Origin: Brettanomyces bruxellensis
Lineage: Eukaryota; Ascomycota; Pichiomycetes; Pichiales; Pichiaceae
Direction of reading: 5' to 3'
NCBI RefSeq assembly: GCF_011074885.1
Contig: NC_054690.1
Coordinates: 2,919,001-2,983,000 of the forward strand
DNA length: 64,000 nt
Of the stretch, positions 51,701-60,103 are shown piece after piece; position 1 is the first letter of the stretch, and each line of letters starts with the position of its first letter. The notes below the pieces were generated by a model that saw only the letters and a program-made list of their open reading frames with translations, ran no database searches and was not told where the DNA came from. A program made the position numbers and the translations under genes.

Positions 51701-51940
51701 GTTGATAATTTTGTGGGAATGAACTTTCGAATCTCGAACCAGTCAGGAAATATGAGCGGTAACTTTGGTGCCCCACAGCAGAATACAAATTCATCTTACA
51801 ATAATATGGATACAAATAATGGTGATTATGATCTCTCGGCTGATTCTCCTAACGCAAATGGAATGGATATACTCAATGGTTGGGGTGCATACCCAAATGA
51901 TGATTTATGGAACGGGAGGGAATCCGCTTTTATGCCATAG
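48710..51940 (+). CDS. Zn2Cys6 (Gal4-type) transcription factor, 1,076 residues
   Basis: The zinc cluster is complete: C73-X2-C76-X6-C83-X6-C90-X2-C93-X6-C100 (CYLCQKRKQKCDQRFPSCTNC region), followed by a linker and a short coiled coil (about residues 118-145, LLEKKVKQLEKLLDQTTKK) for dimerisation. The fungal-specific transcription-factor middle homology region spans about 275-560, with the FxFSALLYRATGRYRGPHPYRFF block and LRERHLRCFWCTYILERSVSIAVAKP region (split here). The C-terminal 350 residues are Ser/Asn/Thr-rich with a polythreonine run (near 910) and would be the activation region. I cannot match it to a named factor by eye. Confidence 0.9.
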   Translation: MSSGINQSSTGNDVDNNSLGNHEVLTSKVNENLSSRNLASSGRKATSKAKQNPSAKDTVIHKTKEKKSRSTSCYLCQKRKQKCDQRFPSCTNCIKAHVKCIQPPRYGENYRAHVKDDYTILLEKKVKQLEKLLDQTTKKISRMEKEAFDMAAKHTNSSSKDVTGVTNDDDNEDAVNSNVENSPSDLVSLQKSPIGNRTGTSKDSASNKFLKYRKIGNLLDTSRNTARSYLPYDQFDNLLNKPYEYFVSDNSSKIGLSLVSHYSLLDYMRYNPSFNVDKNLSKQLVDIYFTMMQYKFPLLNEQEILQFHHDYYQRRTFSNHSDYHFKAARMFLLFSFSALLYRATGRYRGPHPYRFFSSALRHMVFFHNLEPLKKVEILALLCALVNRTDKDSNCLYLIISDAMKLCNQLNLHKPKSYKNVSSTLRERHLRCFWCTYILERSVSIAVAKPFILKESKIDNRLPMFDGFLTSDSSKQTGSRSRQRVEANETPLNVSFINQAIRIRRVESCFVEDLNILSSASIATRAQLPKVLIYFQQLQNWRKECQGLQTGKETEALSVYYYKAVRNLIQPFLELLDPDDKLFKECQAAAGQICQAIKAYHQKTVSGHSILSIHTTFTSGVTLIYCLWLERNRDDMKRKLLGDDKKHTRPLVSAALFSGLDDLRACSISLYVMAERTKFALSFRDSFDELMHATVDNLIIRCGPNSSEILNYSETGMPPAVYRQPMQHYQLDSKFTQKTAVEKQEEEERKKATGHLTRLAIPKGLSHLLVHSPMHAFNLGAKSTSSSFTVSQKPLVQTSRFAEQSSKFSTQQFYSSPARSMNFGTLNTLPSLGNTSSPTVPMRSQAFPQPSAVQTTSFIPENAKSQVFQRATLEAPTGLASSNSNIIHANTPPSSNIHPSNVNGNHTPSSTTTTTTTTTTTSSSNNAVTNTPIIPELLPFVGRTTAMINNISVWTGESGQQIPQTGLVMIQQQNNGTGSGNSNFFMNGNAAGNSNSNGVDNFVGMNFRISNQSGNMSGNFGAPQQNTNSSYNNMDTNNGDYDLSADSPNANGMDILNGWGAYPNDDLWNGRESAFMP

Positions 51941-52077
51941 TGAGATGATAATCATTGAATTAAATTATATACGTCTCAATCTACGAACGTACAGTACTTT
52001 TCTTTTCTAATCTCATTGTCGAATATAAATAAAATTTACTTACAACTGAAAAAGAATGCCCAGTTAAGCCAGCACAC

Positions 52078-52860
52078 CTAAATAATCCCCGCTTCTAAGC
52101 ATGTCCATATAACATCGAAATTTTTGACAATTTCACCATTGTGCACTTCTGTAGATGCCAATGATTTAAAAAACGGAACCCTTCTACCAAAACTTATAAT
52201 GATATCCCAATTTTTATTGTTCAAATGAAGCCTCACAATACTAATGGGAAACTCCAAATTTTTCTTATCCCAGAGCAAACCTTGTGCCCACACTCCAAGA
52301 CGTATGAACCTACCTTCAAAGTTTTGTTTATTTTCCAATATGTCAAATAATGCATAATTAAGTGATCCATCCTGAACTACTTGTAGTGGTAACATATTTG
52401 TGGGGGTACTCTTTAAAGGATCTAAAGTAATCCAGTGCTCTATGTACGATTCAAAATTTCCTGTACTCTCATTTTTCATCTTCCCTGTTTCCTCTCTGAC
52501 GCCGTTGTCCAGAGTTTTAAACGTACCACAATCAATTGGAATATCAGATCTGCATGGAAGTGATCCATGTCCGTCTCTTTTCGTTCTACAATACTTGAGT
52601 ATAAACGAAGAGTCAAAGAAATCATGAGAAAACTCCACTTGAGAGGGATGATTCTTCACAGGTAATTCATTCCCTGCAAAGGCCCATTCAAACGGAAATT
52701 TCGTCAAAGACTTATCGCTTAAAAGAACTTGTGATTTATAACTTCGTATATCGATATATTTTCCACTGGGAGTTGTGAGTACTATAGTATCGGTCTCTTC
52801 CGGTCTTTTTTCCACCTGTGATTCTGGCCAATAAATCGATAACCTGGTCGAAACACTCAT
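52078..52860 (-). CDS. HRI1: Hri1-like protein
   Basis: 260 residues. The block FPFEWAFAGNE (about residues 55-65) matches the FPFEWAFAG motif of S. cerevisiae Hri1. The IEHWITLDP (about 140-148, cf. Hri1 FRELWQPVDP) and RLGVWAQGLLWDK (about 186-198, cf. IGRWIQGF) segments and FVxFGRRVP-like IISFGRRVPFF agree in order. Hri1 is a two-domain lipocalin-like protein reported to interact with Hrr25 and Sec72; its role is unclear. Length is close to the reference (244). Confidence 0.87.
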   Translation of the reverse strand: MSVSTRLSIYWPESQVEKRPEETDTIVLTTPSGKYIDIRSYKSQVLLSDKSLTKFPFEWAFAGNELPVKNHPSQVEFSHDFFDSSFILKYCRTKRDGHGSLPCRSDIPIDCGTFKTLDNGVREETGKMKNESTGNFESYIEHWITLDPLKSTPTNMLPLQVVQDGSLNYALFDILENKQNFEGRFIRLGVWAQGLLWDKKNLEFPISIVRLHLNNKNWDIIISFGRRVPFFKSLASTEVHNGEIVKNFDVIWTCLEAGII

Positions 52861-53232
52861 TTTTTTAAATATATCTATATCCAGTATGATATTTTATTGA
52901 GCATCTACAAAGTGATAAGAGTTACCTACCACAGCTTTGCAACAGAAGGTTGATATAGATAATAGGCGACTTATCTACGATTCGCGAATAAAGCATGAAA
53001 AGCAAGTTAATATATATTATGAATCGAAATCAGTAGGAACGATAAAAAAAAAAGTGCATCAAAGAGTGAAAAAAAAAGGCAGTCACAGTCTATATAAGGA
53101 TGGAAAAAGGCACTGCCCAATACAAAAAAGGGCTTAAAGAGTTCTAGTGAAATAACACAACATAGTAAATCGGTAATTTGAAAGATTCCTAAATAAATGT
53201 TTTCCAGACGAATGGGTCTAAAAAGCAAGCTT
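52861..53232. other. Intergenic between HRI1 and the SAT4-type kinase
   Basis: 372 bp; HRI1 promoter and kinase 3' flank. A-rich tracts near 53045 and 53070. The frame at 52937-53137 is not convincing. Confidence 0.45.
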
Positions 53233-55329
53233 TCAAACAATCGTGTGATGGTGACCCGGTTCATTTATAACATGGCCATCATTATCCATAGTACAGTACT
53301 TAATCTGATTGAACCATTCATCCGCAAATATATCATCAATAGTAGCTCTTGTATTCACATCAACGGATAACATTTTAGAAATCAACGGCCTCGAAGCATG
53401 CGGAAGCAAGCGCATTAGCCTATATGGTCCATGAATCTGTCTTCTGACCTTTGAATTTGTTTGCTGCCTGCGTTCGGGAACATGATCTACATCACCATTT
53501 TCTTTTGGACCTTTACGATTTTCTTTTCCTGTTTTAGAATTTTCCTCAGAATGCTTTTCAGACTCAAGATGTTCCTTATGTTCAGTATGTTTTACATGTG
53601 ACCTTGACTTCTCTATACTTTGCCGTTCACCTCCCGTCTCGTGTTCCATATTTTTGTCATTGCTTTCCTTGCTAATATTCTTATCCGACTTGCTGACTGT
53701 CTGTCCTATCTTTAGTTCTTTTACAGCTTTGACCACATTATTAACTTCCGAGCCCTTGGCTTGAAAATTTTTATGCCCCTTTGCCATCTGTATATCCTTC
53801 AATGGCTGCTCAATGTCTTCAGCTGCCAGTTTTGCTTTCTCAAGATCAATTCTGTTTTTCTTTTCTATCTCCTGTTTCCTTCTTTCAGCAATTTTTTGCT
53901 TCCTTTCTAAAAGTAATCTCTTATGTCTCTTAGCACTGGCAACATAATCATGGGGCATATCGTCCTTCATACAGTATAGAGAGAAGCTAGGATCAGATTT
54001 CTTTGGTGCCTTCCAAGGAAACCTCCTAAGAGTCATACAACAATATATAATCGCAATGGACCATATATCAACAAATTGTGGATCGTATGATCGCGTAGAA
54101 GTCAAAATTTCTGGAGCCATGTATGGATCCGAACCAACAATTCCATGTGCCATCACAACTTTATCTTCAAACGGATATTTGAAAACAACCGCAGATCCAA
54201 AATCAATTAACTTGAGTATACCATTCTCAGTAAGAACGCAATTATCTAATTTGAGATCTCTATGAGCTAAACCCATGGAATGCAAATAGCTAACGCCAAG
54301 TGTTATTTGCTTGAAGCAACAATTTATTTCCGACCTTGTCATTTTTCCTGACATAACCACTGAAAAAAAATCAACAGGTGCATACTCCATGACTTCATAA
54401 TAGTGATTATTTTCACTAATTATATCCAACGTTCGGATGACGTTCGGATGGTGTAACGTGGAACCAATACAAAATTCGGCTGTACATTTTTTTGCGTATT
54501 CTTTAACGCTTTCATGTGGTCGTCTTGGAACAAATTCCTTCACGGCAAAGGTTGTATGATCACTTTCCCTGGTAATAAGTCTAACAGAGCCTCCAGCACC
54601 TGATCCTAACATTTTTCCCATTCTTCCATATTTTTTAGTTAAGGAACCTTCCAGGCCATCCCAAAACTTCTGATCAGTTTTAACAATCATATTGTTGTGA
54701 GCATCATGTGTGAATGTTGGCCCTGAGGTAGATGCTCGAGAAACTGGATGTGAAATTGTAGCAACACTGTCGTGTGACCGATTTCTTTTTGGTCTGAAGA
54801 ACTTCCGAAGTTGAACCATAGAGGACGGATAATGATCACGCGGCTTCTCCGCATGAGCAGAAGCCATATTAACCTGTGCATTAGGCGGATGAACGTGACT
54901 AAACATGTTTTCCCCTGAATGCGTTCTACCAATTGAAAGGCCAAGGAAAGACTTTCGGGCATTACTTTGAGATAAAGGCGAATTTAGCCCCGCTATATTT
55001 GTAGAACTAGATGTAGTATGACTTGACTGTGAACGTTGACTTAGGAAAAGTTGTGACATACTGTGACTTGACCTACTTATATGTGGTGGGGTTTTATAAC
55101 CTTCTTTTGGTTGTGATAGCAATTGAGTTTTGGAACCTGTTCGAGTAGATAGCACATGTTTTTCTCCCAATTCCTCATTAGTTTCACTTTTTTCTTTATA
55201 TTCCACTGAACGTCCTGCTTCATATTGCTCCATTCCAGTCTCATCGGTGCGTTTGTGCTTTGGATCAGCTTTTCCATCGTCATTTTCATGATGGTGAAAA
55301 TGGAAAAGAAAGGATCCAATATGCGCCAT
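53233..55329 (-). CDS. SAT4: Ser/Thr protein kinase, SAT4(HAL4)/HAL5 family
   Basis: 698 residues from the ATG at 55329; the frame continues upstream only to a TTG. Sat4 and Hal5 stabilise the Trk1/Trk2 potassium transporters and give salt tolerance. The kinase begins near residue 233: glycine loop GSGAGGSVR (242-250), ATP lysine in FAVKEF (264), HRDLKLDN (about 356-363), IDFGSA (about 375-380) and YMAPEIL (about 403-409). AEFCIGSTLHHPNVIRTLDII and LGVSYLHSMGLAHRDL are characteristic of Sat4/Hal5. The C-terminal GHHHTIV resembles the HHHTQV end region of Sat4. A charged, coiled-coil-prone insert of about 165 residues (about 466-630) splits the C-lobe before its last helices; S. cerevisiae Sat4 has a much shorter insert. 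The N-terminal 230 residues are Ser/His-rich and disordered. Confidence 0.85.
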   Translation of the reverse strand: MAHIGSFLFHFHHHENDDGKADPKHKRTDETGMEQYEAGRSVEYKEKSETNEELGEKHVLSTRTGSKTQLLSQPKEGYKTPPHISRSSHSMSQLFLSQRSQSSHTTSSSTNIAGLNSPLSQSNARKSFLGLSIGRTHSGENMFSHVHPPNAQVNMASAHAEKPRDHYPSSMVQLRKFFRPKRNRSHDSVATISHPVSRASTSGPTFTHDAHNNMIVKTDQKFWDGLEGSLTKKYGRMGKMLGSGAGGSVRLITRESDHTTFAVKEFVPRRPHESVKEYAKKCTAEFCIGSTLHHPNVIRTLDIISENNHYYEVMEYAPVDFFSVVMSGKMTRSEINCCFKQITLGVSYLHSMGLAHRDLKLDNCVLTENGILKLIDFGSAVVFKYPFEDKVVMAHGIVGSDPYMAPEILTSTRSYDPQFVDIWSIAIIYCCMTLRRFPWKAPKKSDPSFSLYCMKDDMPHDYVASAKRHKRLLLERKQKIAERRKQEIEKKNRIDLEKAKLAAEDIEQPLKDIQMAKGHKNFQAKGSEVNNVVKAVKELKIGQTVSKSDKNISKESNDKNMEHETGGERQSIEKSRSHVKHTEHKEHLESEKHSEENSKTGKENRKGPKENGDVDHVPERRQQTNSKVRRQIHGPYRLMRLLPHASRPLISKMLSVDVNTRATIDDIFADEWFNQIKYCTMDNDGHVINEPGHHHTIV

Positions 55330-57209
55330 TTTAAGGGAACAGACGCAACTTGATATGGAACTTGAATGTACTAGTTGAAACAAAAATGTATATGCTTATT
55401 GTTATAAAACTAAGCTTCAATTTGTTCACGTTGACTAAGCCGGCCTGTTTTCAAGTTGCTGAAGACAATCCAGAAATATACAAGTTAGTAGAGTGTGCCG
55501 AAGAAAAGCAACTCTCACTTAACAATAGTTGATTTTCCAATTGTAAAAAAGTAGGAGATGTTGAAAGAATATAAAACTAGTGTATTCAGTCAATCTCCTG
55601 TACTCTAAGTCTTTTCAACGAATAAGAAAACCCTGAAGAAATAAGTATAAATATTCTTTTTAAATGCAGAATAAAAAAGAAATTAATAAACCAACGACGA
55701 GTTTCTCCTAAAATTACTTTTTTTTTTGTCGAACTCTTCTAATTTCTGCAGCCTTCATTCATCCCGCTACTTTCAATTTAATTTCAGGTATTTTAGTGAG
55801 TCAGAGAAGCCTGTATGTACCCTTGAGCGAAACGTTGACGTCAAAGGGATTTTACACAAATGCAGTTTTCATTTCTCTTAAGGTGTTCTTCAAAGATACA
55901 ATAGATTTGATAAATATTTTTACATCTTAGCTTTTAGTACTTGTATATAAATAAGTACATATTTCCCAAAAACTTTTATAGAATCGGTATCCATAACCTC
56001 CTATGACAAGGCCTTACGACACTTTAGCCGTGACAGAGTTACAATTAAATTTATAGATTCAGATAATTGAACTGTTTCCAAAATATATAGAAAGCATTGC
56101 CTCTAAACCTGGAAAGTAAGTTCTTATCACAATTCTTTTCGTAGATCTAACTGTTGATATTCTTTTTTTTAAAGTCCCCCATTAGCGGCTGATTCGGAAC
56201 GTGTGGCTAAAAGCCTAATATTTTCTTCACTTTTTTTCCAGCCATTTTACCTACTACGGGGGTGCAAACTCCCGTGATCAAACTAAAATTTTCGGAAGCA
56301 GGCAGGCATTCTGTTTGATGTACGGATGTAGTCGGCTAGCCAGCTAACCTTAAAAAATGAGTAGGTATTTCAAAATATTTATTTAAGAAATCCTACTCTA
56401 CCAGTAGTGATAGAGTAAGAGCTTCATGAGCCTTCTCCAATTATTGGTTTGAAATTCTGTCTTTGAATCAATTTATTAAAAGCAGTCATAGTAATATTTT
56501 AAAGAGTCCAATCTTTCACTCTGAGTAAATTTGGAGGAGCAGAACATATATTTTTGAGATGAAGAAATATATGAGGTTCCGAGAAAGTATTATAGTAACT
56601 ATTTTGGTGTCGGATTTCGCGGAGTTTTAGAAATTCTAGCAGGAGCACAATTTCTGAGAATTGATGCGACACAGAGAATACCACCTGCGAAAAGAGATAT
56701 CTGAGTTTTGCTAGAAACTATACCACATAATTATTACTTCCTTTTTCTTGAAAGAATTTAAGTAAGACAAACTAATATACTTTTAATTAAGTTGACAGTA
56801 TAATCCAATATTAATATCATTATTGAATTATTATTCGTATCTCTAAGTTTTGCAACTTCACGCACCAGGAATCCAGTATCTAGCTACGATGACATACCAT
56901 CCTTACACAAGTTTATTAGCTTCACTCTAAATTTGGGTACCATTCAGTCAACTATCTATTATATATGCCTATAATATGCAGAATATTAAGGAAATGTTTT
57001 ATGTAATATGCCTAAATATTGGAAATGAATTATATGCATAAATATCAGTGGTGAAGTGGGATATTAATTGTATGAGGTCATTATTTTGTCTAATTAGTTA
57101 CAATGAGCAGCCTTAGGGTTGGAAAAAAAAAATAGCAGGCAGGTATAGCATTGTAGGGTTGAATCACAATTTCTATCATATCAGAAACGTTTGTCCTACC
57201 AAAAGCTCT
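55330..57209. promoter_or_regulatory. 1.9-kb region upstream of the SAT4-type kinase
   Basis: No credible gene; frames here are below 65 codons or lack an ATG. It holds a CRE (listed separately) and a GC-rich inverted repeat ACGGGGG-TGCAAA-CTCCCGT near 56257-56276 with one mismatched pair. It serves the kinase promoter on one side and the LETM1-like gene's 3' end on the other. Confidence 0.45.
55836..55843. promoter_or_regulatory. TGACGTCA (CRE/Sko1-type site)
   Basis: Exact 8-bp CRE palindrome about 500 bp upstream of the kinase start. In S. cerevisiae, Sko1 (with Hog1) and Aca1/Aca2 bind such sites in osmotic and salt genes (ENA1, HAL1). The site fits a salt-tolerance kinase, but distance and a single copy make this tentative. 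Confidence 0.4.
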
Positions 57210-58568
57210 CTATATACAAGAAGTTGTAGCAAAAAGTCCAAAAAGGCCAATATTATTTCTTCTATCATCAAAATTAACGATAAATGTTCTAAGGTCGTTT
57301 CTCATCTGATCAAAGTCAAAGTACTCCTTGTAATCACCGTTTGGTTTTTTTTTAATTTTTCCAGTTAGCAAATCTAAATCTATCAACCCTCTTCTTAAAT
57401 TTGTACTAAATAGTTCGAGATCTGTCAGCTTCTCTACACCACCATCACGGATAATAAGATAGTTATCTAAAGCTATCTCTTTGTATCTTTGAAGTAATCT
57501 TCTGCGCATGAAATCCTTATTTTCAAGACAGTTAGCCCATTTAAAACTCGTGTTGATCATAAGAAATTCACACATCATGACGGCCTCTTCTGTATCTATT
57601 GAAAATGGATTACCCGAAGCAATATCCTTCAATGATTTGTTTTTCCTAAGTTCTTTCAATCGCCGTTGAGCCTTAATAGATCTCGCAAAATATCGTGGCA
57701 TAAACTTAGGATAGAGACATGTTGTCGGTAAAATGTATGGTGAAAGCCAGCACACAGCAACAGATAATTCTTCAAGGAGAACAAGTATCACTGCAAAAAA
57801 CGGTAGTTTTGGCGCATCAAATTTATTTCTAAGCATCTGCTGCATCATATTTCTTTTTAATCGGATGTAATGTCTATCCGATTCGGATTCAAATAGCCAC
57901 ATTTTCTCTTTCATAATATTTTCCTTGCATCTTACTGCAGTTGCAAGTTCACTTACTATCTGTTCGATTGTTTTGTTTCTAAGTAATAGTTTTTTATCCT
58001 TTGGGTTTCCTGTTGCTGTATCATTTCTATCCAAGCCATTGTCAAAAACATATAACGGATCTATCTTTCTGTAAGCAGTTCTTCTCAAATTCCAATAGTT
58101 CTTCCACACATTTAGTATACCAGCTCTGAAAAAATTTCCATAGCCTTGTAACATTCGATATTTAAAGGTCAGGTCTTTTCTTAATCCATTATTTAAATCC
58201 GGTCGATCATGTTCCAGAGTTTTCATTATTTCATTACTCGATTTCAACAGGTGAAATTGTGGAAGAGAAGATATACAATTAATCCGATCAACGTTAGCAC
58301 CTGGCTTAGTTTGTTTTGAATGTGGCCATCTCTGATAAACCATTTGTTGTATTAGTTCATTTCCATCTTGTATCTCTAAGCAATTGTTTTGAATATTATG
58401 CATAAGTTGATCCAATTTTCGGGAGGTTAGAATCTGCGGTCTCTCTCCATTAGTAGCAGTTATTTCATGAAAATGTCTGTTGTTACATGGATGAAGATAT
58501 TGCACTGATATACTGCTTAGCTTCCAAGACCGGAATCCTTTGTCTACCAAAGCACTAAATACAATCAT
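57210..58568 (-). CDS. LETM1-like mitochondrial inner-membrane protein
   Basis: 452 residues from the ATG at 58568 (an extra upstream codon is TTG). The segment PFFAVILVLLEELSVAVCWLSPYILPTTCLYP (split, about residues 250-281) has the LETM1 layout: hydrophobic segment, P-F-F-x-I-x-I-x-x-x-E-E opening, then a proline-bounded PSTC-like turn. After it comes the helical part of the Letm1 ribosome-binding domain (RRLLQRYKEIALDNYLIIRDGGVEKLTDLEL). The preceding NVWKNYWNLRR also matches. The size and divergence suggest the third yeast LETM1 relative (YDL183C type) rather than Mdm38 or Ylh47, with an inferred role in mitochondrial K+/H+ exchange. The start SALVDKGFRSWKLSSISVQY could be a presequence. 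Confidence 0.72.
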   Translation of the reverse strand: MIVFSALVDKGFRSWKLSSISVQYLHPCNNRHFHEITATNGERPQILTSRKLDQLMHNIQNNCLEIQDGNELIQQMVYQRWPHSKQTKPGANVDRINCISSLPQFHLLKSSNEIMKTLEHDRPDLNNGLRKDLTFKYRMLQGYGNFFRAGILNVWKNYWNLRRTAYRKIDPLYVFDNGLDRNDTATGNPKDKKLLLRNKTIEQIVSELATAVRCKENIMKEKMWLFESESDRHYIRLKRNMMQQMLRNKFDAPKLPFFAVILVLLEELSVAVCWLSPYILPTTCLYPKFMPRYFARSIKAQRRLKELRKNKSLKDIASGNPFSIDTEEAVMMCEFLMINTSFKWANCLENKDFMRRRLLQRYKEIALDNYLIIRDGGVEKLTDLELFSTNLRRGLIDLDLLTGKIKKKPNGDYKEYFDFDQMRNDLRTFIVNFDDRRNNIGLFGLFATTSCI

Positions 58569-58783
58569 CAAAAAATTGTTGTTTCTACAAAATTGAAATT
58601 TATGATTTTGTGTTGCAACTGTTAGTTATTTTTGTCAAGTGTTTTCGACTCAGAGATGTGAACAAAGTTGAAAAAAATACTGGTAATAAATAAAAATGTG
58701 GAGAAAAAAAGTAGACAGTCACCATAGATCTAACCAGCCAAAAAAAAAAAGTGAGACGTTTAAATTGATTTTTCTTTCAATAC

Positions 58784-60103
58784 TTAACATATTATTGGAC
58801 TATCTGTCGGATCCTTTCCATACCAAACATACCAGTCATTGTATTTCGCAGAGAATTTTCTTTTTACTTCATCTTCAAATTCACCGTTTCCTTCAATACT
58901 CTGCTTTGCTTCTATAGCAGAGTTTGTATCAAAAAACTGCACTCCGAAACATAGTTTGCGTGATATCACAGGTGTAACCTCAACAATATCCCCAAACACA
59001 GAAAAATCTTTAATTATATTTTCTATTTTGAAGTCTGAGCTATAGTTAAGATTAGGATCTGGGTAAGAGTAATGTTTTTTAGCTCCAAATCTTCTTTTGT
59101 TTTGAATTGGCTTTTTTAGAACAAGTACTCTTCGAGCGCATTCAGGCTCCTTCATGGAAGCAATCAAATTGTTATCTGTCTGCACCAATTGTTTAGTATT
59201 AACTTCACTTTTTACTGGGTAATTTGGCACGTAAAATACTTCTAGTTTATGGCCATTGACCAGGAATGATCCACTTTTGGAATATTTCCAGAAGCTGAGA
59301 GCATGCATGTGAGTACTGAATTCTAGTCTAATCGCTGTTCGTTGCCAATTGATATGTTGCCTCCAGAAAAATGGCTGCCGTATAGGTTTCCAATCTTGAG
59401 AGCTCACAAGAAACAGCTTACTCAAGGGTCCCCCATGTATTTGAGCCAAAATAGAAGGTATACTGGTTCGTTCCGGGATATTAGTAATGGTAACAGTCCT
59501 AAATGTGCTCATTAGGTCATCGCCGGTAGTATCTTTACTAGAAATGGAATATCGATTCAAGACACCCAAGTTTGTCTTGAGTACATGTCCGCTTTCCATT
59601 ACTATATGATTGTCTGGCTTTTTAAAATTATTTTCTTCCGATATGTTTGATAGTTTGCCAAGGTTCGCCTCAATCAATTTACTGAGGAGTAATCTTTCCT
59701 TCACAGCAAAATCCTCATCTTCTAGCGTTTGTCCGGTTTTCTTTTTTGTGTCATTAAACCAATCACTCAACATTTTTCTTGCTGTCCGTCTCCCAAATGA
59801 ATAATCACCCTTTGGATTTTTAATATTTTTGTGATGGCCGCTGGATACTGTTCTTTCATTTGAACTGTTTGTGTGAGCTTCGATCTCCTTGTGGTCATTA
59901 CTGAAAAGGATATTGCGTGCAAGTTTTTTAAATCCAGACATCTTATCGGTTGCTTCAGAATCGTTTATTTGGCTCCATTCTTTAACTTCCGATTCATTTG
60001 AAATCCATTTTTTGGAACCATCATTTATATCTTTTCCTGTATACTTTTTATTTGTCTCGACATGAACCTTTAAACTATCTCTAGATACAATCTGTCGGAA
60101 CAT
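58784..60103 (-). CDS. RRM-like protein of unknown role
   Basis: 439 residues from the ATG at 60103. The N-terminal 130 residues are polar and basic. Around residues 200-300, RTVTITNIPERTSIPSILAQI (opening like an RRM beta-1/RNP2) and later TAIRLEFSTHMHALSFWKYS and GHKLEVFYVPNY (RNP1-strand and beta-4 positions) fit an RRM fold. A second RRM-like block near 365-430 includes IIKDFSVFGDIVEVTPV and CFGVQFFDTNSAIEAKQSI, the standard FGDIxxV...xxVxFxxxxxA pattern. So two degenerate RRMs are likely, implying RNA binding. I cannot name the yeast orthologue. Confidence 0.72.
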   Translation of the reverse strand: MFRQIVSRDSLKVHVETNKKYTGKDINDGSKKWISNESEVKEWSQINDSEATDKMSGFKKLARNILFSNDHKEIEAHTNSSNERTVSSGHHKNIKNPKGDYSFGRRTARKMLSDWFNDTKKKTGQTLEDEDFAVKERLLLSKLIEANLGKLSNISEENNFKKPDNHIVMESGHVLKTNLGVLNRYSISSKDTTGDDLMSTFRTVTITNIPERTSIPSILAQIHGGPLSKLFLVSSQDWKPIRQPFFWRQHINWQRTAIRLEFSTHMHALSFWKYSKSGSFLVNGHKLEVFYVPNYPVKSEVNTKQLVQTDNNLIASMKEPECARRVLVLKKPIQNKRRFGAKKHYSYPDPNLNYSSDFKIENIIKDFSVFGDIVEVTPVISRKLCFGVQFFDTNSAIEAKQSIEGNGEFEDEVKRKFSAKYNDWYVWYGKDPTDSPIIC

